A stretch of DNA of 64,000 nucleotides, from NCBI GenBank assembly GCA_002841355.1, contig PHFB01000004.1, positions 37,662 to 101,661 on the forward strand. Direction: 5' to 3'. This document shows, piece after piece, positions 36,434 to 45,815 of the stretch (positions are counted from its first letter, which is position 1; every line of letters starts with the position of its first letter). Source of the DNA: Actinobacteria bacterium HGW-Actinobacteria-1. Its GTDB lineage: Bacteria; Actinomycetota; Coriobacteriia; Anaerosomatales; Anaerosomataceae. A program made the position numbers and the translations under genes. The notes under the pieces were generated by a model. That model searched no databases. It was not told the origin of the DNA and saw nothing but the letters and a program-made list of their open reading frames with translations.

Positions 36434-36499
36434 ATGATGCGCTTGGATGGTACTGCGCCTGCGCTCGGCTCGGCGTATCGGGGAGCTGGTGCCTCATGA
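36434..36499 (+). CDS. Possible 21-residue leader peptide
   Basis: A short open frame, MMRLDGTAPALGSAYRGAGA plus Ser, has a strong Shine-Dalgarno tract (GGGGGGAG, 36422-36429). It ends in TCATGA, so its stop overlaps the ATG of the next gene by ATGA. The arrangement suits translational coupling. Without homologues to compare, it could be chance. Confidence 0.35.
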   Translation: MMRLDGTAPALGSAYRGAGAS

Positions 36500-36996
36500 A
36501 GCGGCGAATCATCGCAATCGTCTTCTTCTTCCTGGGCCGGGGGTTCGCCGCATGCGCCCGTCTCGACTCCCGGGTGAAACGTGAGGTCGGCAGATGGGCC
36601 GATGGCACCGTCGTCACACTTCGCGTAGCGCCATCCGGGCCGCAGACATCATGGGGCGTCAATGACGGCGTGTTCCGTCACCTGGGCAGTCGCCCGGTGG
36701 AGTCGACGCTTCTCGTTACCTTCAAGAACCCCGACGGCGCCCTGCCGGTCTTCCTCGGGATGAAGGGCGTGCTGCAGGCGTTTGCCGAGCACCGCTCGAC
36801 GCTCGCCGGGGATATCTCGCTCGGGATGTCCGTCGTGAGATGCCTCCACATCGTCGAGGGGTACCTGTTCCCGGCCGTCATGACCCGGCGTATCCTGCCG
36901 TCGCCCGCGCACCGGGAGAAGCCGATGATCGCTGCCTACGCGCTTACGATCGCCATCTCGAGCGCGCCCGTGTTCGTAGAAGGAGGAGCAGCATGA
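36496..36996 (+). CDS. SCP2-like domain protein, membrane-associated
   Basis: Protein of 166 residues. A basic, hydrophobic N-terminus (RRIIAIVFFFLGRGFAA) suggests membrane attachment. The rest resembles an SCP2 sterol-carrier-like fold: STLLVTFKNPDGALPVFLGMKGVLQAF then AGDISLGMSVVRCLH. SCP2 domains bind hydrophobic ligands. It overlaps the Fe-ADH gene by ATGA and is two genes upstream of the aldehyde oxidoreductase, so it may present or bind a hydrophobic alcohol or aldehyde. The fold call is from pattern only. Confidence 0.6.
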   Translation: MKRRIIAIVFFFLGRGFAACARLDSRVKREVGRWADGTVVTLRVAPSGPQTSWGVNDGVFRHLGSRPVESTLLVTFKNPDGALPVFLGMKGVLQAFAEHRSTLAGDISLGMSVVRCLHIVEGYLFPAVMTRRILPSPAHREKPMIAAYALTIAISSAPVFVEGGAA

Positions 36997-38177
36997 TTCC
37001 CGAGTACTACGAGTTCCGCAACTCGACCAAGATCCTCTCGGGCACGCGTGCGATCGAGAACATACCGTTCGAGCTCACCAACATGAAGGTCACCCGTCCC
37101 CTCGTCCTCACGAACAAGCAGCTCAGGTCGCTTGGTGTCGCGGATGTCGTGATCGGTGCGCTCGAGAAGGGGCTCATACCGGCGGCAACGGTGTATGACG
37201 ATGTGCCGGTGGACTCCTCGGTGAACACCGTGAACGATGTCGCCAAGGCGTATGCGGATTCCGGCTGCGACGGGATCGTCGCAGTGGGCGGCGGCTCGGT
37301 GCTCGACACCGCGAAGGGCGCAAGCATCGTGATCACCCACGGAGCGACCGATCTCATGCAGTACATGGGTTCGGAAGTGCTCGTCGGCGACCGGATGGTG
37401 CCGTTCGTTGCGGTGCCGACCACCGCCGGCACCGGCTCGGAAGTGACGAGCGCCGCAGTCATCAAGGACACCGAGCGACACGTCAAGATGGGCTTCGTCT
37501 CCTACAACCTACTGCCCGACGTGGCGGTTCTCGACCCGCGCATGACGGTCGGACTTCCACCGCGCATCACCGCGGCGACCGGGATGGACGCGCTGTGCCA
37601 CGCGGTCGAGGCGTTCTCGTGCCGACAGGCGAACCCGCTGTCGGACTGCTACGCTCGCGCCGCCATCGACCTCATCCGCGAGTACCTCCCGGCGGTGCTC
37701 GCGAAGCCAAAGGTGCAGAAGAACCGGCTGGCGATGGCGAACGCCGCGCTGCTTGCCGGCGTCTCGTTCAGCAATGCGATGGTCGGCATCGTGCACGCGA
37801 TCGGCCATGCGTGTGGCGGCGTCGCAGGCGTGCCCCACGGGGAGGCGATGGCGATGCTGCTGCCTCACGGTATGACGTACAACCTCGATGTCGTTGGTGA
37901 CCGCTATGGCGAACTGCTCTTGCATCTCGCCGGACCGGAGGCGTACTGCGCCGAGCACCCCGCCGATCGTGGTGGCGCGGCGATCGAGGCCGTCCGCGCC
38001 CTCAACCGGATGTTGCATGACAAGACGGGCATGCCGCTGACGCTCTCGCAAGCGGGCGTGACCGAGGAACAGTTGCCGGTCATCGCGCGTACGGCGATCA
38101 ACGACGGCGCGATGGCGTTCAATCCACGGGACGCGGGCTACGATGACGTCCTGGCGCTGCTGCGCCGGGCATTCTAG
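36993..38177 (+). CDS. Iron-containing alcohol dehydrogenase
   Basis: Group III alcohol dehydrogenase of 394 residues. Cofactor loop GGGSVLDTAKGASI; VPTTAGTGSEVTSAAVI; iron-site region GMDALCHAVEAFSC and HAIGHACGGVAGVPHGEAMA. The protein begins MIPEYYEFRNSTKILSG. It is coupled upstream to the SCP2-like gene (ATGA overlap) and lies nine bases before the aldehyde oxidoreductase gene. The pair could convert alcohol to aldehyde and then aldehyde to acid with ferredoxin reduction, or run in reverse to make alcohols from acids. Confidence 0.93.
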   Translation: MIPEYYEFRNSTKILSGTRAIENIPFELTNMKVTRPLVLTNKQLRSLGVADVVIGALEKGLIPAATVYDDVPVDSSVNTVNDVAKAYADSGCDGIVAVGGGSVLDTAKGASIVITHGATDLMQYMGSEVLVGDRMVPFVAVPTTAGTGSEVTSAAVIKDTERHVKMGFVSYNLLPDVAVLDPRMTVGLPPRITAATGMDALCHAVEAFSCRQANPLSDCYARAAIDLIREYLPAVLAKPKVQKNRLAMANAALLAGVSFSNAMVGIVHAIGHACGGVAGVPHGEAMAMLLPHGMTYNLDVVGDRYGELLLHLAGPEAYCAEHPADRGGAAIEAVRALNRMLHDKTGMPLTLSQAGVTEEQLPVIARTAINDGAMAFNPRDAGYDDVLALLRRAF

Positions 38178-38186
38178 GAGACGTTC

Positions 38187-40112
38187 ATGGCGACGAAGCT
38201 CGGTGGCTACACGGGCACGGTGTTGCGCATCGATCTCACGGCGCAGCACGTATCGGAGTACCCCTGGAGTGACGATGACAGACGCCGCTTCCTCGGCGGG
38301 AAGATCATGGCGGCGCGCATTCTGTACGACGCGCTTGAGTCCGGCACAGATCCGCTCGGCCCTGAGAACACCATCGTCATCGCGACCGGGCCGCTCAATG
38401 GTACGGGCGCGCCATCGACCGCGCGCTTCGACGTATCCGCGTTGTCGCCGTTGACGGGTACGCTCGGGACATCGAACTCGGGTGGCTCGTTCGGGGTGTA
38501 CCTCAAGAAAGCGGGCGTCGATGCGCTCGTGATCACGGGTCGCGCTGATGCGCCTGTGTGGCTGGAGGTCGCCGAAGATGGCGTGCATTTCCGCGACGCG
38601 GCGAACGTGTGGGGGATGCGGACGTCGGCGGCGCAGGCTGCGCTTCGCAACGCCGTCGGCGGCAAGTGCGGCACCATCGTTGCCGGGCCTGCCGGCGAGA
38701 ATCAGGTGCCGTACGCCGCGCTCGTGAGTGACGAACGCGTTGCGGGTCGCACCGGGATGGGCGCGGTCTTCGGGTCGAAGAACCTGAAGGGGATTGCAGC
38801 GCACGGGGAGCAGCGTGTGACGCCGGTCAAGCCGGACGCGTTTCACGCACACGTGAAGAAGTGGACCGCGTCGCTCAAGGCTCACCCCGTCGCAGGAGAC
38901 CGCCTTCCAAAATACGGCACAGCGGGGTTCCTCGGCACGATGAACGAGATCGGGATACTCGGGACACGCAACTTCCAGGCAGGGAGCTTCGAGGGCGCAG
39001 ATGCTCTCAGTGGAGAGACGCTCGCCGAGACGCGACTGGTTTCACAGACAGGCTGCCTGTCGTGTCCGATCAGATGCGGACGCGTCGTGGAGCTCGACGG
39101 CGAGCGCGTGAAAGGTCCCGAGCTTGAGACGCTCGTGCTGCTTGGAAGCAACCTCGGCGTGTCAGACCTCGGGCGCATCATCGAGTGGAACCGGGAGCTC
39201 GACGAACTTGGGCTCGACACGATGACCACCGGGGTGACGCTCTCGCTTGCCATGGAGCTCGTTGAGCGCGGTGCGTGGGATGCCGGCGTTCGATTCGGCA
39301 AAGCCGAGGGGCTCCTTGAGCTCTTCGGCGACATAGCATACAAGCGCGGGGTAGGCGCCACGCTGGCGACCGGGTCGCGGGCGATCGCGCGGCGTTACGA
39401 CGCGCTCGATATCGCGATGCAATCGAAAGGCCTCGAGCTTGCGGCGTACGAGCCGCGCAACGCCATCGGTCACGGTCTGGGCTATGCGGTGTCAAACCGC
39501 GGAGCCTGTCATCTGAATGGAGGATACGGGGTCGCACTTGAGGGTCTTGCGCTCAAGATGAACGGCCGCTCGCAGCGTGGTAAACATGCATTGGTCGCCA
39601 TGTTCCAGGACCTGATGGAGGCTGTCTCCGCGGCCGGAGGCTGCTTGTTCACCACACTGGGTGTACTGCCTGGGCCGCTTGTGACGGGTGCCGGCGGACC
39701 CCTCGGCAAGGTTGCGAACGCGGTGCTCGGCTCGGCCAGCGGCGTTCTGCGCGCGCTGCGTGCCGTTCCGTCCGCGGCGCTCGGCATCCCGATGCCGCTC
39801 GTGCCGCACATCCGCGCGATCGAGCTCGCTACCGGCATGAAGCTCGGGTTCGGCGGTTTCTGGGCGATCGGGGAGCGCGGCTACACGCTGGAGCGTCTCA
39901 TCGGCATGCGATTCGGCATCACCGCCGATGACGATAGCCTCCCCACGAGGCTCACCACGGAACCCATCGATCCGCGTGACCCATCCAGTGTGGTGCCGCT
40001 TGAGCCGATGAAGCGTCGCTACTACGCGCATCGGGGATGGGACGTGTACGGATGCCCGCGGCCTCGCCTCCTCAGACGGCTCGGGTTGGAGAACCTCGAG
40101 CACAAGGCATAG
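38187..40112 (+). CDS. Tungsten-type aldehyde:ferredoxin oxidoreductase
   Basis: AOR family enzyme of 641 residues. The N-terminal domain shows GYTGTVLRIDLT and ATGPLNGTGAPSTARFDVSALSPLTG. The [4Fe-4S] cluster ligands are Cys290, Cys293 and Cys297 (CLSCPIRC) with Cys486 (GGCLFTT) as the fourth, close to the spacing of archaeal AOR. It oxidises aldehydes to acids with ferredoxin, using a W- or Mo-bis-pterin cofactor in the cytoplasm. The start at 38187 follows AGGAGACG. Sub-type and substrate are not readable. No pterin-cofactor genes are in the window. Confidence 0.93.
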   Translation: MATKLGGYTGTVLRIDLTAQHVSEYPWSDDDRRRFLGGKIMAARILYDALESGTDPLGPENTIVIATGPLNGTGAPSTARFDVSALSPLTGTLGTSNSGGSFGVYLKKAGVDALVITGRADAPVWLEVAEDGVHFRDAANVWGMRTSAAQAALRNAVGGKCGTIVAGPAGENQVPYAALVSDERVAGRTGMGAVFGSKNLKGIAAHGEQRVTPVKPDAFHAHVKKWTASLKAHPVAGDRLPKYGTAGFLGTMNEIGILGTRNFQAGSFEGADALSGETLAETRLVSQTGCLSCPIRCGRVVELDGERVKGPELETLVLLGSNLGVSDLGRIIEWNRELDELGLDTMTTGVTLSLAMELVERGAWDAGVRFGKAEGLLELFGDIAYKRGVGATLATGSRAIARRYDALDIAMQSKGLELAAYEPRNAIGHGLGYAVSNRGACHLNGGYGVALEGLALKMNGRSQRGKHALVAMFQDLMEAVSAAGGCLFTTLGVLPGPLVTGAGGPLGKVANAVLGSASGVLRALRAVPSAALGIPMPLVPHIRAIELATGMKLGFGGFWAIGERGYTLERLIGMRFGITADDDSLPTRLTTEPIDPRDPSSVVPLEPMKRRYYAHRGWDVYGCPRPRLLRRLGLENLEHKA

Positions 40113-40166
40113 ACGCGCGTCCGCTGCGGTACCATCTCAGAAGACATCGCAGCGAGGAGGACGTGC

Positions 40167-41081
40167 ATGCGCGGACCCGTCACGGTCATCGGTGGGGCGA
40201 ATACGGATATCCTCGGCTTCGTGGAGCGGCCGCTCGTGCCGCGCGACTCCAACCCCGGCCATATCCGGACAAGTCCCGGGGGAGTGGGCCGCAACATCGC
40301 CGAGAACCTTGCGCGCCTCGGCATCACCACGAGGTTGGTGACGTCGCTTGGCGAAGGCTCGCTCGGCGATGAGATCGGGAAGAGCTGCACCGAGGTGGGT
40401 ATCGAGTTGCTTGCGGTATCGACACCCGGGTGTGCGGCGCCCCAGTATCTGGCGATCATGGACGACCGGGGCGATCTTGCGCTCGGCATCAACGACATGC
40501 GCGCTCTTGAGGCGATCACGCCCGAGGCGATAGCGGTTCATGCCGCCGCCATCGACGAGTCGGTCATCATCGTGCTCGACACCAACCTCCCCGCCGAGAC
40601 GCTCGAGTACATCGCGGGGCGCTGGGGCGATCGCCCGATCCTCATCGACACCGTGTCGGTCGCGAAAGCGCCGCGCGCCCGGGGACTGCTCGGCAAGCTG
40701 CACACGCTCAAGACGAACGAGCTGGAGGCAGCCGCGCTGGCCGGCACCGCTGCCGGAGCCGTCGATGCGGCGGTCGACGCGCTGCTCATCGCCGGTGCCG
40801 AGCGGATCGTCATCACCGGTGGTGTTGCGGGTGCGCTCTTCGCATCGGGAGTCAGCCGAATGCGCTTCGTGCCGCCGCCCGCGACCGTTGTGAACGCGAC
40901 CGGCGCTGGCGACGCGTACATGGCCGGACTGGTGTACGCCGTGTTGGAGGAGTTCGACACCACGCACACCGCCGCGTTCGCCTCGGCGGTTGCAGCTATC
41001 GCGCTCGGCAGCGAGCGAACGGTGAGCGAGATCCTCACCGAGCAGTCCGTGTTGGAACGTATGGAGGAGATGCTCTCGTGA
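40167..41081 (+). CDS. psuK: Pseudouridine kinase, PfkB family
   Basis: Ribokinase-like sugar kinase of 304 residues: N-terminal GGVGRNIAENLARLG and C-terminal PfkB signature NATGAGDAYMAGL with the catalytic Asp. Immediate coupling to psuG (GTGA overlap) identifies it as the kinase that makes pseudouridine 5'-phosphate. ATG 40167 follows AGGAGGACG. It is the first gene of a three-gene unit with psuG and a methyltransferase. Confidence 0.88.
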   Translation: MRGPVTVIGGANTDILGFVERPLVPRDSNPGHIRTSPGGVGRNIAENLARLGITTRLVTSLGEGSLGDEIGKSCTEVGIELLAVSTPGCAAPQYLAIMDDRGDLALGINDMRALEAITPEAIAVHAAAIDESVIIVLDTNLPAETLEYIAGRWGDRPILIDTVSVAKAPRARGLLGKLHTLKTNELEAAALAGTAAGAVDAAVDALLIAGAERIVITGGVAGALFASGVSRMRFVPPPATVVNATGAGDAYMAGLVYAVLEEFDTTHTAAFASAVAAIALGSERTVSEILTEQSVLERMEEMLS

Positions 41082-41995
41082 CGCACCACCTGAAGGTCGC
41101 ACCCGAGGTCCGTGCCGCGCTCGACGCTGGCGCGCCCGTGATCGCGCTTGAATCCACCATCATCAGCCACGGGTTCCCGTATCCCGCGAACCTCGAATGC
41201 GCGCTTGCCGCCGAGGAGGCTGCCCGCACCCAGGGCGCCGTTCCGGCCACCATCGCGCTCATCGGCGGGGAGATCCGCGTGGGGCTCGACAGCATCGGCC
41301 TCGAGCATCTTGCGACCGCCCCGGGCATCGCGAAGGTGAGCCGTCGTGACCTCGCCACGCTCGTGGCGAGCGGGAGCGACGGCGCGACGACCGTCGCCGC
41401 TACTATGATGATCGCCGAGATGGCCGGCATCCGCGTGTTCGCGACCGGCGGCATCGGCGGCGTGCACCGCGGTGCCGAGACGAGCTTCGACATCTCGGCG
41501 GACCTTGAGGAGCTCGCACGCACGGATGTGGCTGTCGTTTGTGCCGGTGCCAAGTCCGTGCTCGACCTCGGCCTGACGCTCGAGTATCTCGAGACGCACG
41601 GGGTTCCCGTCCTTGGCTACTGCACCGACGAGTTCCCTGCGTTCTACACCCGCACGAGCGGTTTCGGCGTGGACGCTCGCCTCGATACCGCCGAGGAGGT
41701 CGCCGCCGTGCTTCGCGCGCGGCGTGAGCTGGGCATTGCTGGCGGTGTCGTCGTCGCGAACCCGATTCCCCCGGAATTCGAGCTCGCTCATGCCCAGATC
41801 GACGGCGTCATCGAGACGGCGCTTGCCGAGGCGGCCGAGCAGGGCGTTCGCGGCAAGGCGGTCACGCCGTTCCTGCTGGGGCGGATCCACGCGCTCACAG
41901 GAGGCGCGAGCGAGACGGCGAACAAGGAATTGGTATACAACAACGTGCGGCTTGCGGCGCAGATCGCGGGTGCGCTTTCGGAGGGAGCCCGATGA
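41078..41995 (+). CDS. psuG: Pseudouridine-5'-phosphate glycosidase
   Basis: Enzyme of 305 residues, full family length. It begins VAPEVRAALDAGAPVIALESTIISHGFPYPANLE; further conserved blocks are SRRDLATLVASGSDGATTVAATM, FATGGIGGVHRGAETSFDISADL and GKAVTPFLLGRIHALTGGAS. It splits the C-glycosidic bond of pseudouridine 5'-phosphate to uracil and ribose 5-phosphate. GTG 41078 overlaps the psuK stop; its own stop overlaps the methyltransferase ATG. Confidence 0.96.
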   Translation: MTHHLKVAPEVRAALDAGAPVIALESTIISHGFPYPANLECALAAEEAARTQGAVPATIALIGGEIRVGLDSIGLEHLATAPGIAKVSRRDLATLVASGSDGATTVAATMMIAEMAGIRVFATGGIGGVHRGAETSFDISADLEELARTDVAVVCAGAKSVLDLGLTLEYLETHGVPVLGYCTDEFPAFYTRTSGFGVDARLDTAEEVAAVLRARRELGIAGGVVVANPIPPEFELAHAQIDGVIETALAEAAEQGVRGKAVTPFLLGRIHALTGGASETANKELVYNNVRLAAQIAGALSEGAR

Positions 41996-42762
41996 CCGAC
42001 CCCAAAGCCCTGTCGCGCGAGCGCTTTGCCGAGCACGCCGACGAGTACGTGCGGAGCGTGGCTCACGCCGCCGGGGCCGACCTTGAGAAGCTGGTGGAGC
42101 TCACGCGGGCTCAGCCGCAGTGGGTCGCGCTCGACGTCGCGACCGGCGGCGGCCACACGGCGATCGCCGTCGCGCCGCTTGTGGCGGGTATGGTGGCCCT
42201 CGACCTCACGCCCGAGATGCTCGACGCGGCGCGCGGCCTCGCGGCCGAGCGGGGCGTCGCGGGCATCGAGTTCGTGCTCGGCGATGCGGAGGCCCTGCCG
42301 TTTCCCGATGCCTCGTTCGATCTCGTGACCTGCCGGATCGCCGCGCACCACTTCCCGAACGTGCAGCGCTTCGTCGACGAGGTCGCCCGCGTCCTCCGGC
42401 CCGGCGGTCGCTTCGTGCTGCAGGACCAGTGCGTGCCCGAGAATGCCGCATCCGCGACGTTCGTGAACATGTTCGAGCGCCTTCGCGACCCCAGCCACAA
42501 CCGCGCCCTCTCGGCGGAGGCCTGGATCGAGGTCGTCGGACGCGCCGGCCTGGGCGTGGACGAGGTCGCGCGCTTCGAGAAGCGCATGGTGCTCGAGGAG
42601 TGGACCCGCATGCAGTCGTGCACCCCCGAGACGGTCGCCAGCTTGCGCGAGCTTCTGGCCGAGGCAAGCGATGGCGTGCTCGCGTGGATGTCACCCGAAG
42701 GCAGCGGTGCGGACCAATCGTTCGTTATCCGCCAGGTCGTGATCGGCGCCGAGAAACGCTGA
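41992..42762 (+). CDS. Class I SAM-dependent methyltransferase
   Basis: Methyltransferase of 256 residues of the UbiE/Methyltransf_11 type: SAM loop DVATGGGHTAIAVAP, motif II LDLTPEMLDAARG, GDAEALPFPDASFDLVTCRIAAHHF and LRPGGRFVLQDQCVPE. It overlaps psuG by ATGA, so it is cotranslated with pseudouridine catabolism. The substrate is unknown; a modified nucleoside or nucleobase is possible but unproven. Confidence 0.88.
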   Translation: MTDPKALSRERFAEHADEYVRSVAHAAGADLEKLVELTRAQPQWVALDVATGGGHTAIAVAPLVAGMVALDLTPEMLDAARGLAAERGVAGIEFVLGDAEALPFPDASFDLVTCRIAAHHFPNVQRFVDEVARVLRPGGRFVLQDQCVPENAASATFVNMFERLRDPSHNRALSAEAWIEVVGRAGLGVDEVARFEKRMVLEEWTRMQSCTPETVASLRELLAEASDGVLAWMSPEGSGADQSFVIRQVVIGAEKR

Positions 42763-42872
42763 CGCGGTCTGCACGCCGATTGTGACCGTTCGCACGCCCC
42801 GATTCAGGATTGCGGCGTATCGTGCCGATACACACGATGACACCGTCCGCACGGGAACCGGGAACCGCACGC

Positions 42873-45815
42873 ATGCACACCGAGAACAGACTCAGCCACC
42901 TGACGTCGATGGCGACAGCCGTCTTGCTGTCCGCTCTGGTTCTCGTACTACTGCTCGCGGGCCCTGCGTTCGGGGCAACCATCCCGCTCTCGATCGAGGC
43001 TCTCTCCCGGGACGCCCGCACGGTCGCCGTCGTCGATTGCGTATCGACGGTCTCACGGATGGTCGATCCCTCTGCCGGTCCTCGTGGTGGCATCGTGACC
43101 GACTTCACCTTCCGAGTGACCGAGGCTGTCGTCGGCGCACCTGACAGCACCTTCACGATCACGCAGCAGGGTGGCGAGGTCGGCGGAATCGGTCTTGCGG
43201 TGAGCGAACTGCCCCGGTTCTCCCGCAATCGACGCTACGTCGTCTTCGTGGGAAGTGACGGTCAGATCGTCGGCGGCGTGCAGGGCGCGCTGTCGGTCTC
43301 AGGTGAGCGGGTCGGTTCATCGCGCGAGTCGCTCAGTTCACTGAAGCGCCGCGTGCGAGCAGCGGCAGGCATGCCAGTGACGCTTACCGAGACGCTCTCG
43401 CAGACGCTCGTCGCGCGTGCCGCTGATGCGGCCGCCGCCGTGATCTCGCCGCTTGCGACGCCGGTCATCAGCTCGATGACGCCGTCCAACGTGAGCGCTG
43501 GAACCGGTGACGTCGTTACGATATCGGGAGGCGGCTTCGGCACCTCGCCGGGGAGTGTCGACTTCTACAATCGCTCCGGGTATGCGGACATCACCGCGGT
43601 GATCACGTCGTGGTCCGACACATCGATCACGTGCGAGGTGCCCAAGGGCGCGGGGAGCGGCGCCGTGACCGTTACCAACAGCTCGGCGCAGACGAGCCTC
43701 GACTACCCATACGACGTCGGCTTCTCCTTCGGCGGTGCGGCGTGGACGGTTCTTTCCGAGACGTATCACATCAACCCGAACTGCCTCGATGCTACCGCGA
43801 GCGAGCTATCGGCCATCAACGCGGCCGCAGCAACGTGGAGCGCTGCCTCGGATTTCTCCTTCGCGTATGGCGGGGCGACCGGCGCGATACTCAATCCCTC
43901 TGAGTACAACAGCAGCAACGACATCTACTGGGCGGTCGACGGCTTCAGCGGAAGCACGCTTGCCTGGAACCGCTACTGGTATTACACCGGCACACCGTAC
44001 AACCGGCTCATCGAGAGTGACATCGTCTTCAACGACAACTATGCGTGGGGCGACGGTACCGGCGGAACGTTCGATATCCAGGCGGTCGCGCTTCACGAGA
44101 TGGGGCACTCTCTGAACCTGGGCGATCAGTATGGGACGAACGAGGTTTCGTTGATCGATACGGGCGTGACCCAGGTCAAGGTCATGTGCGGCACCATCGG
44201 GTCGAACACGCAGCGGCGGACGCTCACTGCGGACGACATCGCCGGCGCGCGCTGGATCTACGGTGCGACGGGCGATACCACACCGCCAGTGATGGGTGCG
44301 GTTACTTCTTCGACGCATCCATCGGACACGACCTGGTACTCGAACCACGATGTGACGTTCTCGTGGAGCGCCACCGACGCTAATCCCATCACCTACTCGT
44401 ACGTTTTGGACCACACCACGGGAACCATCCCGGATACCACGCCAGAGGGAACGGCGACGACGGTGTCGTACTCGGCACTGGCCGACGGCGAGTGGTACCT
44501 GCACGTTCGAGCGCGCGACGACAGCGGCAACTGGAGCACCGCACAGCAGCGCCGCGTCCGCGTTGACGTGACTTCCCCGACAGGGTCGTTCACGCTCAAT
44601 GGCGGCGACGCGGCCACGAATGCGACAGACGTAACGGTCGACTCGGCTGTTTCCGGCGCCGCGGAGATGCGCATCGCCGCCGACGGTGTCACGTACGGGA
44701 CGTGGGTAGCGTATGCCGCTCAGAAGAGCATCACGATTCCTGCGGTCGAAGGAATGCGAACCGTGCTCGTCCAGTACCGCGACGCGGCACTCAATACGCT
44801 TGCCTGCTCGGACACCATCCTCTATGACCCGGCCACGCGTGACTTCTCGTGGACCGAGATCGCCGGCCCCGATCGTTACGCGACCGCGCTCGCGGTCTCG
44901 AGGGCGTCGTTCGCGGATGGCTCCTGCGATACCGTCATCATCTCGACCGGCATCAAGTACCCGGACGCGCTCGGTGCAGGTGGACTTGCCGGTGCCGTGA
45001 ACTGCCCGATCCTGCTCGTGAGGGAGACCGGCGGACTCAACTCCTACGTGCGCTCGGAGATTCTCCGGCTCACGCAGGGACAGCCCACGCGCACGATCTA
45101 CATCACCGGCAGCTCGGTCGTGGTCTCCACGCAGACCGAGAATGACCTGAAGGCGCTCGTGGGCAGCGCCAACGTGAAGCGCCTTGGCGGACCCGATCGC
45201 TTCGCAACGGCGAACCTCATCGCCCGCGAACTGCGCACCGTGCTCGATGCCAAGGGGATCCCGTTCTCCGGCAAGGCGTTCGTGACGACCGGCATGGACT
45301 TCCCGGACGCGCTTCTGGCGTCGCCGGTAGCCTTCAGTGCACAGCGCCCGATCCTGCTGGTAGGACGCACGGGTCTGGACGCGAACCTGCGTGCGACCAT
45401 CACCGATCTTGGCGTGACGGAGCTCCAGATCGTCGGATCTACCACGAACGTCCCCACCGCCGTCGAGACCGCGATGGCCGGGATGTCCGGCATGACCGTG
45501 CGACGTGTGGCCTCGGCAAGCGACAAGTACGCGATGACCGTGGCGTTCGCCAACTGGGCACGTGCCGAGGAAGGCTTCACCTGCTCGGATGCGGGCATCG
45601 CCACCGGCGATAAGTTCCCGGACGCGCTCGCGGCCGGACCGCTGCAGGGCTCGACGAAGTCGCTCGTGATCCTCACGCCGCCGACGTACCTCGACGCGCG
45701 TATCCGGGCACTGCTCGAGGAGAACTACGCGGACGCTGAGCACGTACGGTTCCTCGGCTCGACTGCCGCCGTGAGCCAGACCGCGCGAGATGCGGTCATC
45801 GCCGTGCTGGAATAG
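42873..45815 (+). CDS. Secreted metalloprotease-like CWB2 protein
   Basis: Surface protein of 980 residues. Signal peptide about 1-34 (VLLSALVLVLLLAGPAFGA). An IPT/TIG Ig-like domain starts near 196 (PVISSMTPSNVSAGTGDVVTI). A matrixin-like zinc protease domain follows with HEMGHSLNLGD at 408-418 and a Met-turn-like VMCGT. Ig-like repeats follow (about 480-650), then three CWB2 repeats starting near 661, 769 and 878 that bind wall polymers. The third zinc-ligand position is Asp rather than His, as in snapalysin-type HEXXHXXGXXD sites, and the usual Gly is Asn. The start is uncertain: ATGs at 42837 and 42909 are alternatives. It abuts the converging ABC gene. Confidence 0.82.
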   Translation: MHTENRLSHLTSMATAVLLSALVLVLLLAGPAFGATIPLSIEALSRDARTVAVVDCVSTVSRMVDPSAGPRGGIVTDFTFRVTEAVVGAPDSTFTITQQGGEVGGIGLAVSELPRFSRNRRYVVFVGSDGQIVGGVQGALSVSGERVGSSRESLSSLKRRVRAAAGMPVTLTETLSQTLVARAADAAAAVISPLATPVISSMTPSNVSAGTGDVVTISGGGFGTSPGSVDFYNRSGYADITAVITSWSDTSITCEVPKGAGSGAVTVTNSSAQTSLDYPYDVGFSFGGAAWTVLSETYHINPNCLDATASELSAINAAAATWSAASDFSFAYGGATGAILNPSEYNSSNDIYWAVDGFSGSTLAWNRYWYYTGTPYNRLIESDIVFNDNYAWGDGTGGTFDIQAVALHEMGHSLNLGDQYGTNEVSLIDTGVTQVKVMCGTIGSNTQRRTLTADDIAGARWIYGATGDTTPPVMGAVTSSTHPSDTTWYSNHDVTFSWSATDANPITYSYVLDHTTGTIPDTTPEGTATTVSYSALADGEWYLHVRARDDSGNWSTAQQRRVRVDVTSPTGSFTLNGGDAATNATDVTVDSAVSGAAEMRIAADGVTYGTWVAYAAQKSITIPAVEGMRTVLVQYRDAALNTLACSDTILYDPATRDFSWTEIAGPDRYATALAVSRASFADGSCDTVIISTGIKYPDALGAGGLAGAVNCPILLVRETGGLNSYVRSEILRLTQGQPTRTIYITGSSVVVSTQTENDLKALVGSANVKRLGGPDRFATANLIARELRTVLDAKGIPFSGKAFVTTGMDFPDALLASPVAFSAQRPILLVGRTGLDANLRATITDLGVTELQIVGSTTNVPTAVETAMAGMSGMTVRRVASASDKYAMTVAFANWARAEEGFTCSDAGIATGDKFPDALAAGPLQGSTKSLVILTPPTYLDARIRALLEENYADAEHVRFLGSTAAVSQTARDAVIAVLE

